Positions 47,886 to 56,310 of a DNA stretch of 64,000 nucleotides are shown piece by piece. A program made the position numbers and the translations under genes. Every line of letters starts with the position of its first letter. Position 1 is the stretch's first letter. The stretch is from positions 7,503 to 71,502 of the forward strand of contig JALGZR010000005.1 in assembly GCA_025774805.1 (NCBI GenBank). The letters run 5' to 3'. Under the pieces are notes generated by a model. That model was not told the origin of the DNA and searched no databases. It saw only the letters and a list, made by a program, of their open reading frames with translations. This DNA comes from a bacterium (GTDB taxonomy: Bacteria > ARS69).

Positions 47886-48949
47886 ACCGGACTCCTCCCC
47901 TGATTCCGTTTCTCGGTTGCGGGCCACGGCGGATTCCACGCGACCGACCCGGTGAGCGGGTCGTAGTCGAGGGCGATGCCCATTGGGCGCAACGGCGGAA
48001 ACGGCATGATGCCCCGCTCCACCAACGACTCGAGGCTCGGCGGAAGCACACCGTCGGTTCGGTGGGCGAGGCGCACGTGCTGCTGAAACACGTCGCGCTC
48101 CTGGGCCATGCGACGATCCAGATGCGTGGTGGCCCAGACCCGCATCCCTCCGGGATCGAACAAGAAGAGCCCGCCGTAGGGCTCCGGGGGCAGGTGGCTT
48201 ACGCAGCCCTTGTCGAGGAGCTCCGCCCAGTCGTGCGGAAGTCGATCGTGCTCCGCGCGGAAGCGCTCCACGCCGGCGGTCAAGAGTTCCTCGGCGTCCT
48301 CCATGTCGAGGTTTTTCAGGTTCCTCTCGGCCACCGAGCGCATGACGTCGTTCTCCGCCTCGTCGTAGATCGCCCGCCAGACCTCCCTCGAGGAGCTGCG
48401 GTCTCCGAGACGCGCGAACGTGAGCCCCGCTAGGCGACGCGTCACCGCGGGCGCCCCGGGAAGCTCGGACGAGTGCCGGTACGCCTGCGCGGCACCGGTG
48501 TAATCCCTCAGGACGGTCTGCAGGATGAATCCGCGATCGAAGGGGTATTCCCAGGCGCCCGGATCGTCCCGCTCGGCGCGGGTGAGCAGCGCGAGCGCGG
48601 CCTCCGGCTCGCCGGCGTCCTGGGCCAGCACGAGCGCGCCGAAACGGGTCGCCCCCTTGAACGTCGGATCGAGGGTGTAGATCAGGCGGAACAGCCGATC
48701 GGCCTGGTCGTAGTTGCGGGTCGTGAGCCTCTGCTCTCCGTAGTACTGGATCGCCAGGATCCAGACGGCGTCCGCCATCAGGTTTCGGTGGCCCAAGCTC
48801 GCCGCCTTCAACACCTCTCCCTCGGGAAGGTAGGCGAGCTGATCCGGATTCCCGGGCGCGGCCCGCGCGGCCCCTGACCGCTCCCCGGTCCAGTGCGCCG
48901 CACCCAGGAGAAGCAGAGCGGTCAGGAGCTTCAGTCCTTCCCTCATCAC
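47882..48949 (-). CDS. TPR protein, exported or membrane anchored
   Basis: 355 residues. N-terminal hydrophobic stretch about 5-20. The segment ADAVWILAIQYYGEQRL and following helices (NYDQADRLFRLIYTLDP, EPEAALALLTRAERDDP, YTGAAQAYRHSSELP) are TPR-like. The C-terminal third has a LPPSLESLVERGIM...LDYDPLTGSV segment resembling the globular tail of secreted TPR proteins. Function unknown; coupled on both sides (ATGA) to an ABC permease and pilD. Confidence 0.75.
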   Translation of the reverse strand: MMREGLKLLTALLLLGAAHWTGERSGAARAAPGNPDQLAYLPEGEVLKAASLGHRNLMADAVWILAIQYYGEQRLTTRNYDQADRLFRLIYTLDPTFKGATRFGALVLAQDAGEPEAALALLTRAERDDPGAWEYPFDRGFILQTVLRDYTGAAQAYRHSSELPGAPAVTRRLAGLTFARLGDRSSSREVWRAIYDEAENDVMRSVAERNLKNLDMEDAEELLTAGVERFRAEHDRLPHDWAELLDKGCVSHLPPEPYGGLFLFDPGGMRVWATTHLDRRMAQERDVFQQHVRLAHRTDGVLPPSLESLVERGIMPFPPLRPMGIALDYDPLTGSVAWNPPWPATEKRNQGRSPV

Positions 48950-49713
48950 TCGAAATCCCGGCGGTGGAACACGACGATCGTCACGACAAGCACGGCCCCC
49001 GCATAGAGAATCGAGTACGCCGTGCAGCCGAGGATCTGGTCGGGAGGAACGGGGACTCCGGAGACGACGTTGTTGCGGACGTCGAAATGGTGGAGTGCCG
49101 GCAGCAGGACATAGGCGAACTGCGAGGCGGCGGCCACCGCACCGTTTCCCGACTGTTCGGCGAGCAGCCGAAGATCGTCGGCGAGGTGTCCGGCCACGAA
49201 GACGAGCGAGGTGAAGACCGCGGAGAGAAGGGGTGAGGCCACCGCGGAGAACAGAATCGCGATCGCCGTGACGACGAACGCCTCCACGGCGACGAGCCAG
49301 AGCGCTTCGAGGAGGTGCCAGCGGAAACCCCCGCCGAATAGCGTGGCCACCGCGAGATAGACGGCGGAGAGGACGAAGAAGCTCACCAGCACCGACGCAT
49401 ACATCCCGAAGAACTTCCCGAGGATGAAGTGCGCCCGGTCCACCGGCTGGGAGAGAATCGTCTCGATCGTGCGTCGATCGATCTCCCGGTGGACCATTCC
49501 CGTCCCCACGAGGACGATCAGCAGAAGCGTGAAGGCGCTCACGGCCGAGAGCCCCAGGTCCCGGATGACGCGATCCTGCTCACCGAGCGTGAGGGGCGCG
49601 AGGACGACGGATCCGGTGACCAGGATCCCGCCGAAGACGAGCACCGTGGTCAGGAGTCGATCGCGCACCGCCTCCCGGAACGTGTTGCGCGCGAGGATCC
49701 AGGTGTTTCTCAC
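48946..49713 (-). CDS. ABC-2 type transporter permease
   Basis: 255 residues, about six membrane helices. RNTFREAVRDRLL start and HREIDRRTIETILSQPVDRAHFILGKF are typical of ABC-2 export permeases. GTG start overlaps the ATPase stop (GTGA). Partner of the ATPase upstream; substrate unknown. Confidence 0.92.
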   Translation of the reverse strand: MRNTWILARNTFREAVRDRLLTTVLVFGGILVTGSVVLAPLTLGEQDRVIRDLGLSAVSAFTLLLIVLVGTGMVHREIDRRTIETILSQPVDRAHFILGKFFGMYASVLVSFFVLSAVYLAVATLFGGGFRWHLLEALWLVAVEAFVVTAIAILFSAVASPLLSAVFTSLVFVAGHLADDLRLLAEQSGNGAVAAASQFAYVLLPALHHFDVRNNVVSGVPVPPDQILGCTAYSILYAGAVLVVTIVVFHRRDFE

Positions 49714-50723
49714 CTCTCGACCTCCCCGTGGGCGGTTTCGTGAACAACGCCGACGGTCCGCGACGCGACCGGAGCTTCCGGCGACCTCACCGGGGGCGAG
49801 GCCACCGGCTCCGGTTGCGTGCGGGTCGTCGCGCGCGCCGGGTCGATCTGGCGAAGGAAGAAGTCCTCGAGAGACGTGCGACAGTGATGGTAGCCGTGGA
49901 GCCGTCCTCCCTCCGCGAGGATTCGATGAACGACATCCTGACCCGACGCCGCGTCGGAGGTGGTTCCGATCCACCCCCGGGCTCCCCGGCGTAGGGTGTC
50001 GAGGCGCCGCTCGAGCGTCTGCGGCACCGGATCCTCCGGCATCTCGAACGAGATCTCGATCGACCGCGGTCCCCCGGAGAGGATCTCCTCGAGAGATCCG
50101 CAGCGGACGAGACGACCTCGAGCGAGGATTCCCACGCGGTCGGCCGTCGACTCGATGTCGGCCAGGACGTGCGACGACAGGAACACCGTCCGGCCCTCCC
50201 GCTTCAGCGAGAGGAGGAGATCTCGCACCTCGCGGCGACCGAGCGGATCGAGCCCATTCATCGGCTCGTCGAGAACGACGAGCCGCGGCCCGTGAAGGAC
50301 CGCCGCCGCGATCCCGATCCGCTGGAGCATCCCCCTCGAGTAGGTGCGGAGCGCGCGCCCGCGGGCGTCTTCGGCGAGACCGACCGCGTCGAGCGTTTGT
50401 TCGATCTGCCGGGGCAGGGCGCCGCCGTTGATCCCGTGCAATCGACCCGTGAACTCCAGCAGCTCGCGGCCGGTGAGATAGCGGTAGAAGTTCGGGGTGT
50501 CGGGAACGTAGCCGACCTCGCGCCGGGCCTCCCGACTTCCGAACCGTCGACCGAGCAGCGTTCCGCGCCCGGTCGTGGGGCGAATCAGGCCCAGGAGGAT
50601 CTTGATCGTCGTCGTCTTGCCCGCCCCGTTCGGACCGAGAAAGCCGAAGATCTCCCCCTCCTCGACGGCCAGATCGAGGTCGGTCAGGGGGCACCGAGCC
50701 GGCCGGAGCCACCCCGGAGCCAC
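49710..50723 (-). CDS. ABC transporter ATPase, probably frameshifted at its 5' end
   Basis: 337 residues as read from GTG at 50723. Walker A GFLGPNGAGKTTT, signature YSRGMLQRIGIA, Walker B LVVLDEPMNGLDP and a C-terminal regulatory domain are intact. The expected first strand is missing in this frame; it appears in the next frame from GTG 50737 (VYVQRWLRGGSGRLGAP) and would join perfectly to LTDLDLAVEEGE if the G5 run at 50687-50691 had one more base. Either a sequencing error or a real frameshift. A Pro-rich tail ends the protein. Confidence 0.88.
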   Translation of the reverse strand: MAPGWLRPARCPLTDLDLAVEEGEIFGFLGPNGAGKTTTIKILLGLIRPTTGRGTLLGRRFGSREARREVGYVPDTPNFYRYLTGRELLEFTGRLHGINGGALPRQIEQTLDAVGLAEDARGRALRTYSRGMLQRIGIAAAVLHGPRLVVLDEPMNGLDPLGRREVRDLLLSLKREGRTVFLSSHVLADIESTADRVGILARGRLVRCGSLEEILSGGPRSIEISFEMPEDPVPQTLERRLDTLRRGARGWIGTTSDAASGQDVVHRILAEGGRLHGYHHCRTSLEDFFLRQIDPARATTRTQPEPVASPPVRSPEAPVASRTVGVVHETAHGEVER

Positions 50724-50850
50724 CGTTGCACGTACACGGACCCGTTTCCGTCATCGGCCTGGCGGACTGGCGAGTTGAGACCGGCGAGGATGGACCCGAG
50801 GGGGACCGGGGCCGGCGGAGCGAGATCCCGGCCAGGTGCCGGGGCCCCGG

Positions 50851-50877
50851 CGCCGGCGGGCGCCGGCGGGCGCCGGA
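50851..50877. repeat. Short tandem repeat
   Basis: The decamer CGCCGGCGGG occurs twice (50851-50870) and a third partial copy CGCCGGAGAG follows. Non-coding, downstream of pilA. Confidence 0.6.
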
Positions 50878-50924
50878 GAGGAGCGGAGCCGGCCGGGAGA
50901 GAATGATCCGGGCCGGGAAAGCGA

Positions 50925-50950
50925 GGGGCGGGACCTCGCGGCCCCGCCCC
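50925..50950. terminator. Hairpin downstream of pilA
   Basis: GGGGCGGG (50925-50932) pairs with CCCGCCCC (50943-50950), 27 bp after the pilA stop. On the minus strand a short TCGCTTTCCC follows. Likely pilA terminator, allowing high pilA expression separate from the ABC genes. Confidence 0.6.
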
Positions 50951-50976
50951 GTCGGCTCGTACCCTCTTCAGAGTGC

Positions 50977-51441
50977 CTACTGGTTCGTGAGCACCAGGGA
51001 GAGGGCCGCCCCCTGATCGTCCTCACCGGTGATGTCGTAGGCGTCCCACGCACCGCCGGCGATCGTCTGAATGACGTTCAGGCTGATTCCGCCCGCTGGG
51101 TCGGTCGTCGGGGCAGTCCCCAGGGCGTTCGACCAGTCGAGGTTGGTCGGAGCGGCCGTGAACGGGTTCAACGGCATCGCCCCGCCCGGAAGCAGCTGCG
51201 CAAAGGTGAGAGCGCCGTCGGCCGTGGTGGCGGCGGCGTTGTTCGGATACTGGCCGTTGTTCCGGGTCGCGAAGTCCTCGACCGTGACCTGGGCCGTGTG
51301 CATGGACGACTTGACCTGGGCGACCTTTGCCCGGTTCGTCATGCCCATGAAGTTCGGGATGGCAATCGCGGCCAGGATGCCGATGATGACGACCACGATC
51401 ATGAGCTCGATGAGGGTGAAACCCTTGCTGCTCCGAAGCAT
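50977..51441 (-). CDS. pilA: Major type IV pilin PilA
   Basis: 154 residues from the ATG at 51441. Class III signal MLRSSKG/FTLIELMIVVVIIG with cleavage after Gly7 and the conserved Glu5 of the mature pilin. The hydrophobic alpha1 helix is followed by a variable globular part with no cysteines (no disulphide D-loop). AGGAGGAAGA precedes the ATG. Separate transcription unit driven by a sigma54-type promoter. Confidence 0.96.
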   Translation of the reverse strand: MLRSSKGFTLIELMIVVVIIGILAAIAIPNFMGMTNRAKVAQVKSSMHTAQVTVEDFATRNNGQYPNNAAATTADGALTFAQLLPGGAMPLNPFTAAPTNLDWSNALGTAPTTDPAGGISLNVIQTIAGGAWDAYDITGEDDQGAALSLVLTNQ

Positions 51442-51509
51442 TTCCGATCTTCCTCCTGAGAGCTTCGTCCCCGAGGGGACTTCGGTTCGCGCCTGCGACC
51501 GGACAAAAC

Positions 51510-51524
51510 GCATGGGCCGTGCCA
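51510..51524 (-). promoter_or_regulatory. Sigma54 promoter of pilA
   Basis: On the minus strand TGGCACGGCCCATGC: perfect TGGCACG -24 box and GC at -12, same spacing as the site at 35507. Predicted start near 51498, leader about 57 bases. Agrees with PilR-dependent, RpoN-dependent pilA in Pseudomonas and Myxococcus; pilR lies directly upstream. Confidence 0.75.
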
Positions 51525-51816
51525 ACAGGTCCGAGCGTCCGCACTCGGCTCACAACTCGTTGGAGATCAGGGGGTTCGCACGATGTCGATCCGGTCGCAA
51601 CCGTCTCGGACCGCCCTTCGCCCCGTCCCGGAATGCAAGGACGGATCGCACTCTGCACGGTCCGAATCGGAATCCCCACGCGAGGGACGGCCCCCACGTC
51701 TCGTGCATCGGAGGCTTGTGGCGTGCCCTTTAGAGCCGCGACAAAATTGTGGGAGGCACTTGCCGATGGTGGAGGACACGAGCGTGGAGTCACGCGAGCC
51801 TGGTGAGAAATGGAGG
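51525..51816. other. Intergenic region between pilR and pilA
   Basis: About 290 bp without a convincing gene. Expected to hold PilR binding sites upstream of the pilA -24 box; I could not define a clear repeat for them. The pilR-proximal end carries dispersed element copy 11. Confidence 0.4.
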
Positions 51817-51822
51817 CTAGCG
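51791..51822 (+). repeat. Dispersed element, copy 11
   Basis: CGCGAGCCTGGTGAGAAATG then GAGG and CTAGCGG. Its CTAG provides the TAG stop of pilR on the minus strand, as copy 2 does for rnc; both genes end GCCGC-TAG. Confidence 0.8.
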
Positions 51823-53232
51823 GCCGTCGCCCTTTCCTCTTCGTCCGCTCTTCACCGGCTCGAGTCCGTAGCGCTGGATCTTCCGGTAGAGGGTGGAGGA
51901 GTTGATCCCGAGGATCGTGGACGCCTTTTTCTTCTGCCAGCCGGTGTCCTCGAGAACCTTGACGAGATACTCCCGCTCGATGTCCTCGAGCGTCCCGGAC
52001 CGATCGGCCATCGGGGAAAACAGACTGTCGGACGACCCCGGGCGGGCCGACCGCCGTCCCTCCCGCACGCGCTCCGGAAGCGACTCGAGCGTGAGGATCC
52101 CCCGGTCCTCGAGGATCACGCCCCGCTCGATCACGTTCTCGAGCTCCCGCACGTTGCCCGGCCAGTGATACTCGCAGAGGACACGCAGTGCCGTGTCGTC
52201 CACTTTCATCATGGGTCGCTCGGAGAGCGCGCAGTACGTCTCCAGGAAGTGATCCACCAGAAGGGGAATGTCCTCCCGTCGTTCCCGGAGCGGCGGCACC
52301 GTGATCGGAATCACGTTGAGGCGATAGAAGAGATCGGCCCGGAAGCTCCCGGCTTCGACCTCCTCCTCGAGATCGGCGTTCGTCGCGGCGATGACCCGCA
52401 CGTCGACCTTGAGCGGTTTCTGACCACCCACGGGAATGATCTCGCGCTCCTGGAGGATGCGCAGCAGCTTCACCTGGATGGCGAGGCTCGTCTCCCCGAC
52501 CTCGTCGAGGAGGAAGGAACCGCCGCGCGCGACGATGAAGAGCCCCTCCTTGTCGCGAATCGCCCCGGTGAAGCTCCCCTTCACGTGGCCGAAGAGCTCC
52601 GACTCGAGAAGGGTCTCCGGCAGCGCCCCGCAGTTGATCGAGACGAACGGACCGTCCGCCCGCCGGGATGCGGAGTGGATCTCGCGCGCGAAGAGCTCCT
52701 TTCCCGTTCCGCTCTCACCGCACAGCAGAACCGTCGAGTCGGACTTCGCCACCTTGTGGACGGTCTGGAAGACCTCCTGGAGTTTCGGGCTCTGACCGAT
52801 GATCGACCGCGACGTCAGGGTCTGGCGAAGCTCGTGCCTGAGGTAGCGATTCTCGCCGCGCAGCCGGCGAAGCTCGAGGGCCCGCCGGATCACGAGCTTG
52901 ATCTCGTCGTTCTTGGTCGTCTTGACGAAGTAGTGATGCGCCCCTTGGTTCACCGCCTCGATCGCCGTGTCGAGAGACGCGTAGGCCGTCATCATGATGA
53001 CCGGCACTTCGGGATCCCGAGAGCGGATCGACTTCAGGAGCTCGATCCCCGACATGCCTGGCATCTTGATGTCCGACAGAATGACGTCGTATGCCGTCCG
53101 GTCGAGCTCCTCGAGAGCCGCGACTCCGTTGGACACGCCCGTGACCTCGTAGCCTTCCTTGGACAGCATGATCGAGAGGAAGCGACGCTGCCCTTCCTCG
53201 TCGTCGACGATCAGGATTCTTTGTCTGGCCAT
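51817..53232 (-). CDS. pilR: Sigma54 response regulator PilR
   Basis: 471 residues. Receiver 1-120 (LIVDDEEGQRRFLS, DVILSDIKMPGMSG), AAA+ about 145-375 with CGESGTGKELFA and FLLDEVGET, Fis HTH near the C-terminus (KKKASTILGINSSTLYRKI). The sigma54-contact loop reads GSFTGA instead of GAFTGA. TGATG overlap with pilS and position beside pilA support PilR. Confidence 0.94.
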   Translation of the reverse strand: MARQRILIVDDEEGQRRFLSIMLSKEGYEVTGVSNGVAALEELDRTAYDVILSDIKMPGMSGIELLKSIRSRDPEVPVIMMTAYASLDTAIEAVNQGAHHYFVKTTKNDEIKLVIRRALELRRLRGENRYLRHELRQTLTSRSIIGQSPKLQEVFQTVHKVAKSDSTVLLCGESGTGKELFAREIHSASRRADGPFVSINCGALPETLLESELFGHVKGSFTGAIRDKEGLFIVARGGSFLLDEVGETSLAIQVKLLRILQEREIIPVGGQKPLKVDVRVIAATNADLEEEVEAGSFRADLFYRLNVIPITVPPLRERREDIPLLVDHFLETYCALSERPMMKVDDTALRVLCEYHWPGNVRELENVIERGVILEDRGILTLESLPERVREGRRSARPGSSDSLFSPMADRSGTLEDIEREYLVKVLEDTGWQKKKASTILGINSSTLYRKIQRYGLEPVKSGRRGKGDGR

Positions 53233-54983
53233 CAGTGGGTCGCCTCGACGGGTGGACCGGAGGCCCGGTGTACATCGGGGGAGGGTCCGGTCTTCTCTCT
53301 CTTCGGCGGGAAGGAAGGTCGGGATGACCCCCGATTCTCCGGGTTTGCGGGAAGCTCGACGGTGAACGCCGCACCCATGCCGGGCGTGCTCCGCGCGCGG
53401 ATCACGCCCGCGTTTCCCTCCACGATTCGGGATGCGATCGAGAGACCGAGCCCCGTTCCCCCCGCCTTGGACGTGAAGAAGGGTCGAAAGACGTTTTCCA
53501 GCTCGTGGTGAGGAATGCCTACCCCTGTGTCACGAAAGACGACGTGAATCCTTCCGTTGCCGGGGTTCTCACCCGTGATGCGGAGGATTCCCCCGACCCC
53601 CATCGACTCCAGCGCGTTTCGGGCAAGATTGAAGAAGACTTGTCGAATGCCCGCCTCTTCGATCTCCGCTTGGAAGTCCTGTTGCGAAGGGAACTCGAGA
53701 AGGATCGTCTTCCCCAGACTGAGATCGTGATCGTGGGAGATCAGGCGGACCACCTCTTCCGCGATCGCCGCCACGTCGTGCACGTCCCGGGAGCAGGAGT
53801 GGTCTCTCGTGTAGTCGAGCACTCCCTCGATCGTGCGGTTCAGCCGGTCCGACTCTCGGATGATGAGGTCCATCAACTCGGCCTCATCTCCTTCTCCCTC
53901 GATCTCGCTGCGGAGAACCTGGACGGCACCGGAAATCGACGCGAGAGGGTTGCGGATCTCGTGGGCCACTCCCGCGGCGAGCTCTCCCAGCGAGGCGAGC
54001 TGCTCGGACCGCTGCATCTCCCGCTCCATTTGCCGGAGCTGTCTCAGGTCGGTGAAGGTCACGATGACGCCCTCGAGGATTTCCTCGTCGTGGACGAGGG
54101 GCGTGATCGCGACCCCCACGGGGTACGACTGCATTCCCTTCTCGACGAGGATCTCCTCCCGCATCGCCCACTTGCGCGTGAGGAGCGCGCTCTCCAGCGC
54201 GTCGACCAGCGCGGGCGAGAGCTCCCCGAGGAACGCGCCGAGGTCCTGATCGATCAGAGAAATGTTCGGTTTGACCCCGAGTATCTCACGGGCCGCCTGA
54301 TTGGCGCGCAGGATCTTCCCGTCGCTGGACGCGGTCATGAGCCCGATCGGCATGCTCTCCATGATCCGGTCGGTGGAGATCATGACCCGCTGCAGCTCTT
54401 CGCGCACCGACTCCGCCCGCCGCCGGCTGCGACGCGACCGCTCCGCCACGACTCCGGAGAGCACGGCGAGCAGCGCGAACGCGCCGCCGTGAATTCCGAC
54501 CTCGTAGAGGACGCGGGGCCGCGCGAGCGACTCCCCTCCCTCTCCGACGAACACGGCGATCAGGGCGAACGTGAGCACCGCGCCTCCGGCCGTCAGCAGG
54601 GCGCCGGGCAGGTAGAGGAACATGCCTGCGGTGAGGATCGTGAGGAGATAGAGAAGGACGTAAGGGCTCGCCGTGCCCCCCGTTCCCGCGACGAGAAGGG
54701 TCTCGATGAGGACGTCGAGCGCGATCTGCACGCCGACCAGGGTCCCCAGGGAGATCCCGAACCGCAGACCGGTCCAGAACAGGAAGGTCAGCGCCCAGAT
54801 TCCGGTCAGGAGTGCCAGCGGCGGACCGGGAGACACCCCCAGGATGCCGGCGCGATCGGCCCCCCACACGAGGAGGCCGAGGGCCGTCATCACGAGCAGA
54901 CGTACGAGGATGAGACCCCGGAACTGCGACGCCAGCTCGCCCGATCCCCCCGGGGACCGGTACCCGTTCACCCTGTCCTGCAT
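53232..54983 (-). CDS. pilS: Sensor histidine kinase PilS
   Basis: 583 residues. About six membrane helices in residues 20-190, PAS about 205-315 (DRIMESMPIGLMTASSDGKILRAN split across the linker), HisKA AAGVAHEIRNPLASISGAV, HATPase NLARNALESM, DTGVGIPHHE, GTGLGLSIASR. Six-helix N-terminus plus PAS is the PilS layout. Start 6 bp after the pilC stop. Confidence 0.94.
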   Translation of the reverse strand: MQDRVNGYRSPGGSGELASQFRGLILVRLLVMTALGLLVWGADRAGILGVSPGPPLALLTGIWALTFLFWTGLRFGISLGTLVGVQIALDVLIETLLVAGTGGTASPYVLLYLLTILTAGMFLYLPGALLTAGGAVLTFALIAVFVGEGGESLARPRVLYEVGIHGGAFALLAVLSGVVAERSRRSRRRAESVREELQRVMISTDRIMESMPIGLMTASSDGKILRANQAAREILGVKPNISLIDQDLGAFLGELSPALVDALESALLTRKWAMREEILVEKGMQSYPVGVAITPLVHDEEILEGVIVTFTDLRQLRQMEREMQRSEQLASLGELAAGVAHEIRNPLASISGAVQVLRSEIEGEGDEAELMDLIIRESDRLNRTIEGVLDYTRDHSCSRDVHDVAAIAEEVVRLISHDHDLSLGKTILLEFPSQQDFQAEIEEAGIRQVFFNLARNALESMGVGGILRITGENPGNGRIHVVFRDTGVGIPHHELENVFRPFFTSKAGGTGLGLSIASRIVEGNAGVIRARSTPGMGAAFTVELPANPENRGSSRPSFPPKREKTGPSPDVHRASGPPVEATH

Positions 54984-54989
54984 CGCAGG

Positions 54990-56213
54990 CTAGCTCGCGA
55001 TGACGTTGACCATCCGGAAGATCGGAAGGTACATCGCCACGACCATTCCGCCGACGATGGCGCCCATGAAGACGATCATGATCGGCTCGATGATCGAGGT
55101 AAGGCCCTCGACCGCGCTGTCGACCTCATCGTCGTAGAAATCGGCGATCTTGGTCAACATCTCGTCGAGAGCGCCGGTCTCCTCCCCGACGGTGATCATC
55201 TGCACCACCATGGGCGGGAACACCCCCGACTGTCGCAGGGGATTCGAGATCGTGTCTCCCTCGCGAATCGAGGCCCGCGCGTTCATGACCGCATCCTTCA
55301 CGATGACGTTGCCCGCCGTCTTCGCCGTGATCTCCAGCCCGTCGAGGATGGGTACGCCCGAGGAGACCAGCGTTCCGAGAGTCCGGGTGAATCGCGCCAC
55401 GGAGCCTTTCCGGAGCACGTCTCCGAGGACCGGGACCCTCAGCAGGAGCCCGTCGATCACGTGCTTCCCCTTGTCCGTCGCGTAGTACCGACGGAACCCG
55501 AAGAAGGCAGCGACGATCAGAGCGACGCCGATCCACCACCAGTCGCGGATGAGGTTGGACGCGCCGAGGACGATTCGCGTCGGGAGCGGAAGCTGTGCCC
55601 CGAAGTCCGAGAACATCTTCGCGAACGTCGGGATGATGAACAGCAGCATGAAGAGGGTCGCAGTGACCGCAACGGTGAAGACGACCGCCGGGTACATCAT
55701 GGCCCCCTTCACCTTGCGCTTCAGAGCCTCGATCTTCTCGATGTACTCCGCCAGCCGCATGAGGATCGTGTCCAGGATGCCTCCGGCTTCGCCCGCGTTG
55801 ACCATGTTGACGTAGAGCTCGTCGAACGCCTTCGGATGCCGGACGAAGGCCTCCGAGAGGGTCGATCCCGCCTCGATGTCGTGCATGACCCTCTTGGTGA
55901 CGTCCCGGAACGCCTGCTTGTCGAGCTGACGCGAGAGGATGTCGAGGCACTGCACCAAGGGAAGGCCCGCGTTGATCATGGTCGCGAACTGCCGCGTGAA
56001 GATCGCGAGGTCCTTGGTCCCGATCCGATTGCCGAAGGGGAGCTTCAGACTGATTTCCTTGGGCTTCTGCCGAACCGAAGTGACGATGATCTTCTTTCTT
56101 CGGAGCTGGGCGAGCAGCTCACCCCGGTTCCCGACGGTGAGCTCACCGTTCACGGTGTCTCCGCCGACGGTTCGACCCTGCCATTGATATGTGATCACGT
56201 TGTCCACCCCCAT
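54990..56213 (-). CDS. pilC: Type IV pilus inner-membrane platform PilC
   Basis: 407 residues, T2SF fold in two repeats. LAIFTRQFATMINAGLPLVQCLDIL and later FTRTLGTLVSSGVPILDGLEI are the paired motifs; three to four membrane helices; ends MYLPIFRMVNVI. Platform for PilB/PilT. Normal length. Confidence 0.96.
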   Translation of the reverse strand: MGVDNVITYQWQGRTVGGDTVNGELTVGNRGELLAQLRRKKIIVTSVRQKPKEISLKLPFGNRIGTKDLAIFTRQFATMINAGLPLVQCLDILSRQLDKQAFRDVTKRVMHDIEAGSTLSEAFVRHPKAFDELYVNMVNAGEAGGILDTILMRLAEYIEKIEALKRKVKGAMMYPAVVFTVAVTATLFMLLFIIPTFAKMFSDFGAQLPLPTRIVLGASNLIRDWWWIGVALIVAAFFGFRRYYATDKGKHVIDGLLLRVPVLGDVLRKGSVARFTRTLGTLVSSGVPILDGLEITAKTAGNVIVKDAVMNARASIREGDTISNPLRQSGVFPPMVVQMITVGEETGALDEMLTKIADFYDDEVDSAVEGLTSIIEPIMIVFMGAIVGGMVVAMYLPIFRMVNVIAS

Positions 56214-56310
56214 GCAACGTAGGGGACCCTGAAGACCGGCGACCCGGGAAACGCCGGTGCTCCATTGCGCTTTCTTGCGGGTCTACCCGGACACCCGCCG
56301 AAAAGCCCGA

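Noticed and set aside
45160-48051. Extending the kinase gene upstream to 48051
   Set aside because: The extra N-terminal residues overlap pilD in another frame and are low-complexity; the ATG at 47097 with ATGA coupling is clearly better.
54975-54995. GCAGGCTAG at the pilC/pilS junction as another element copy
   Set aside because: Only about 9 bases match and the rest of the element is absent; probably chance or a simple stop/start junction.
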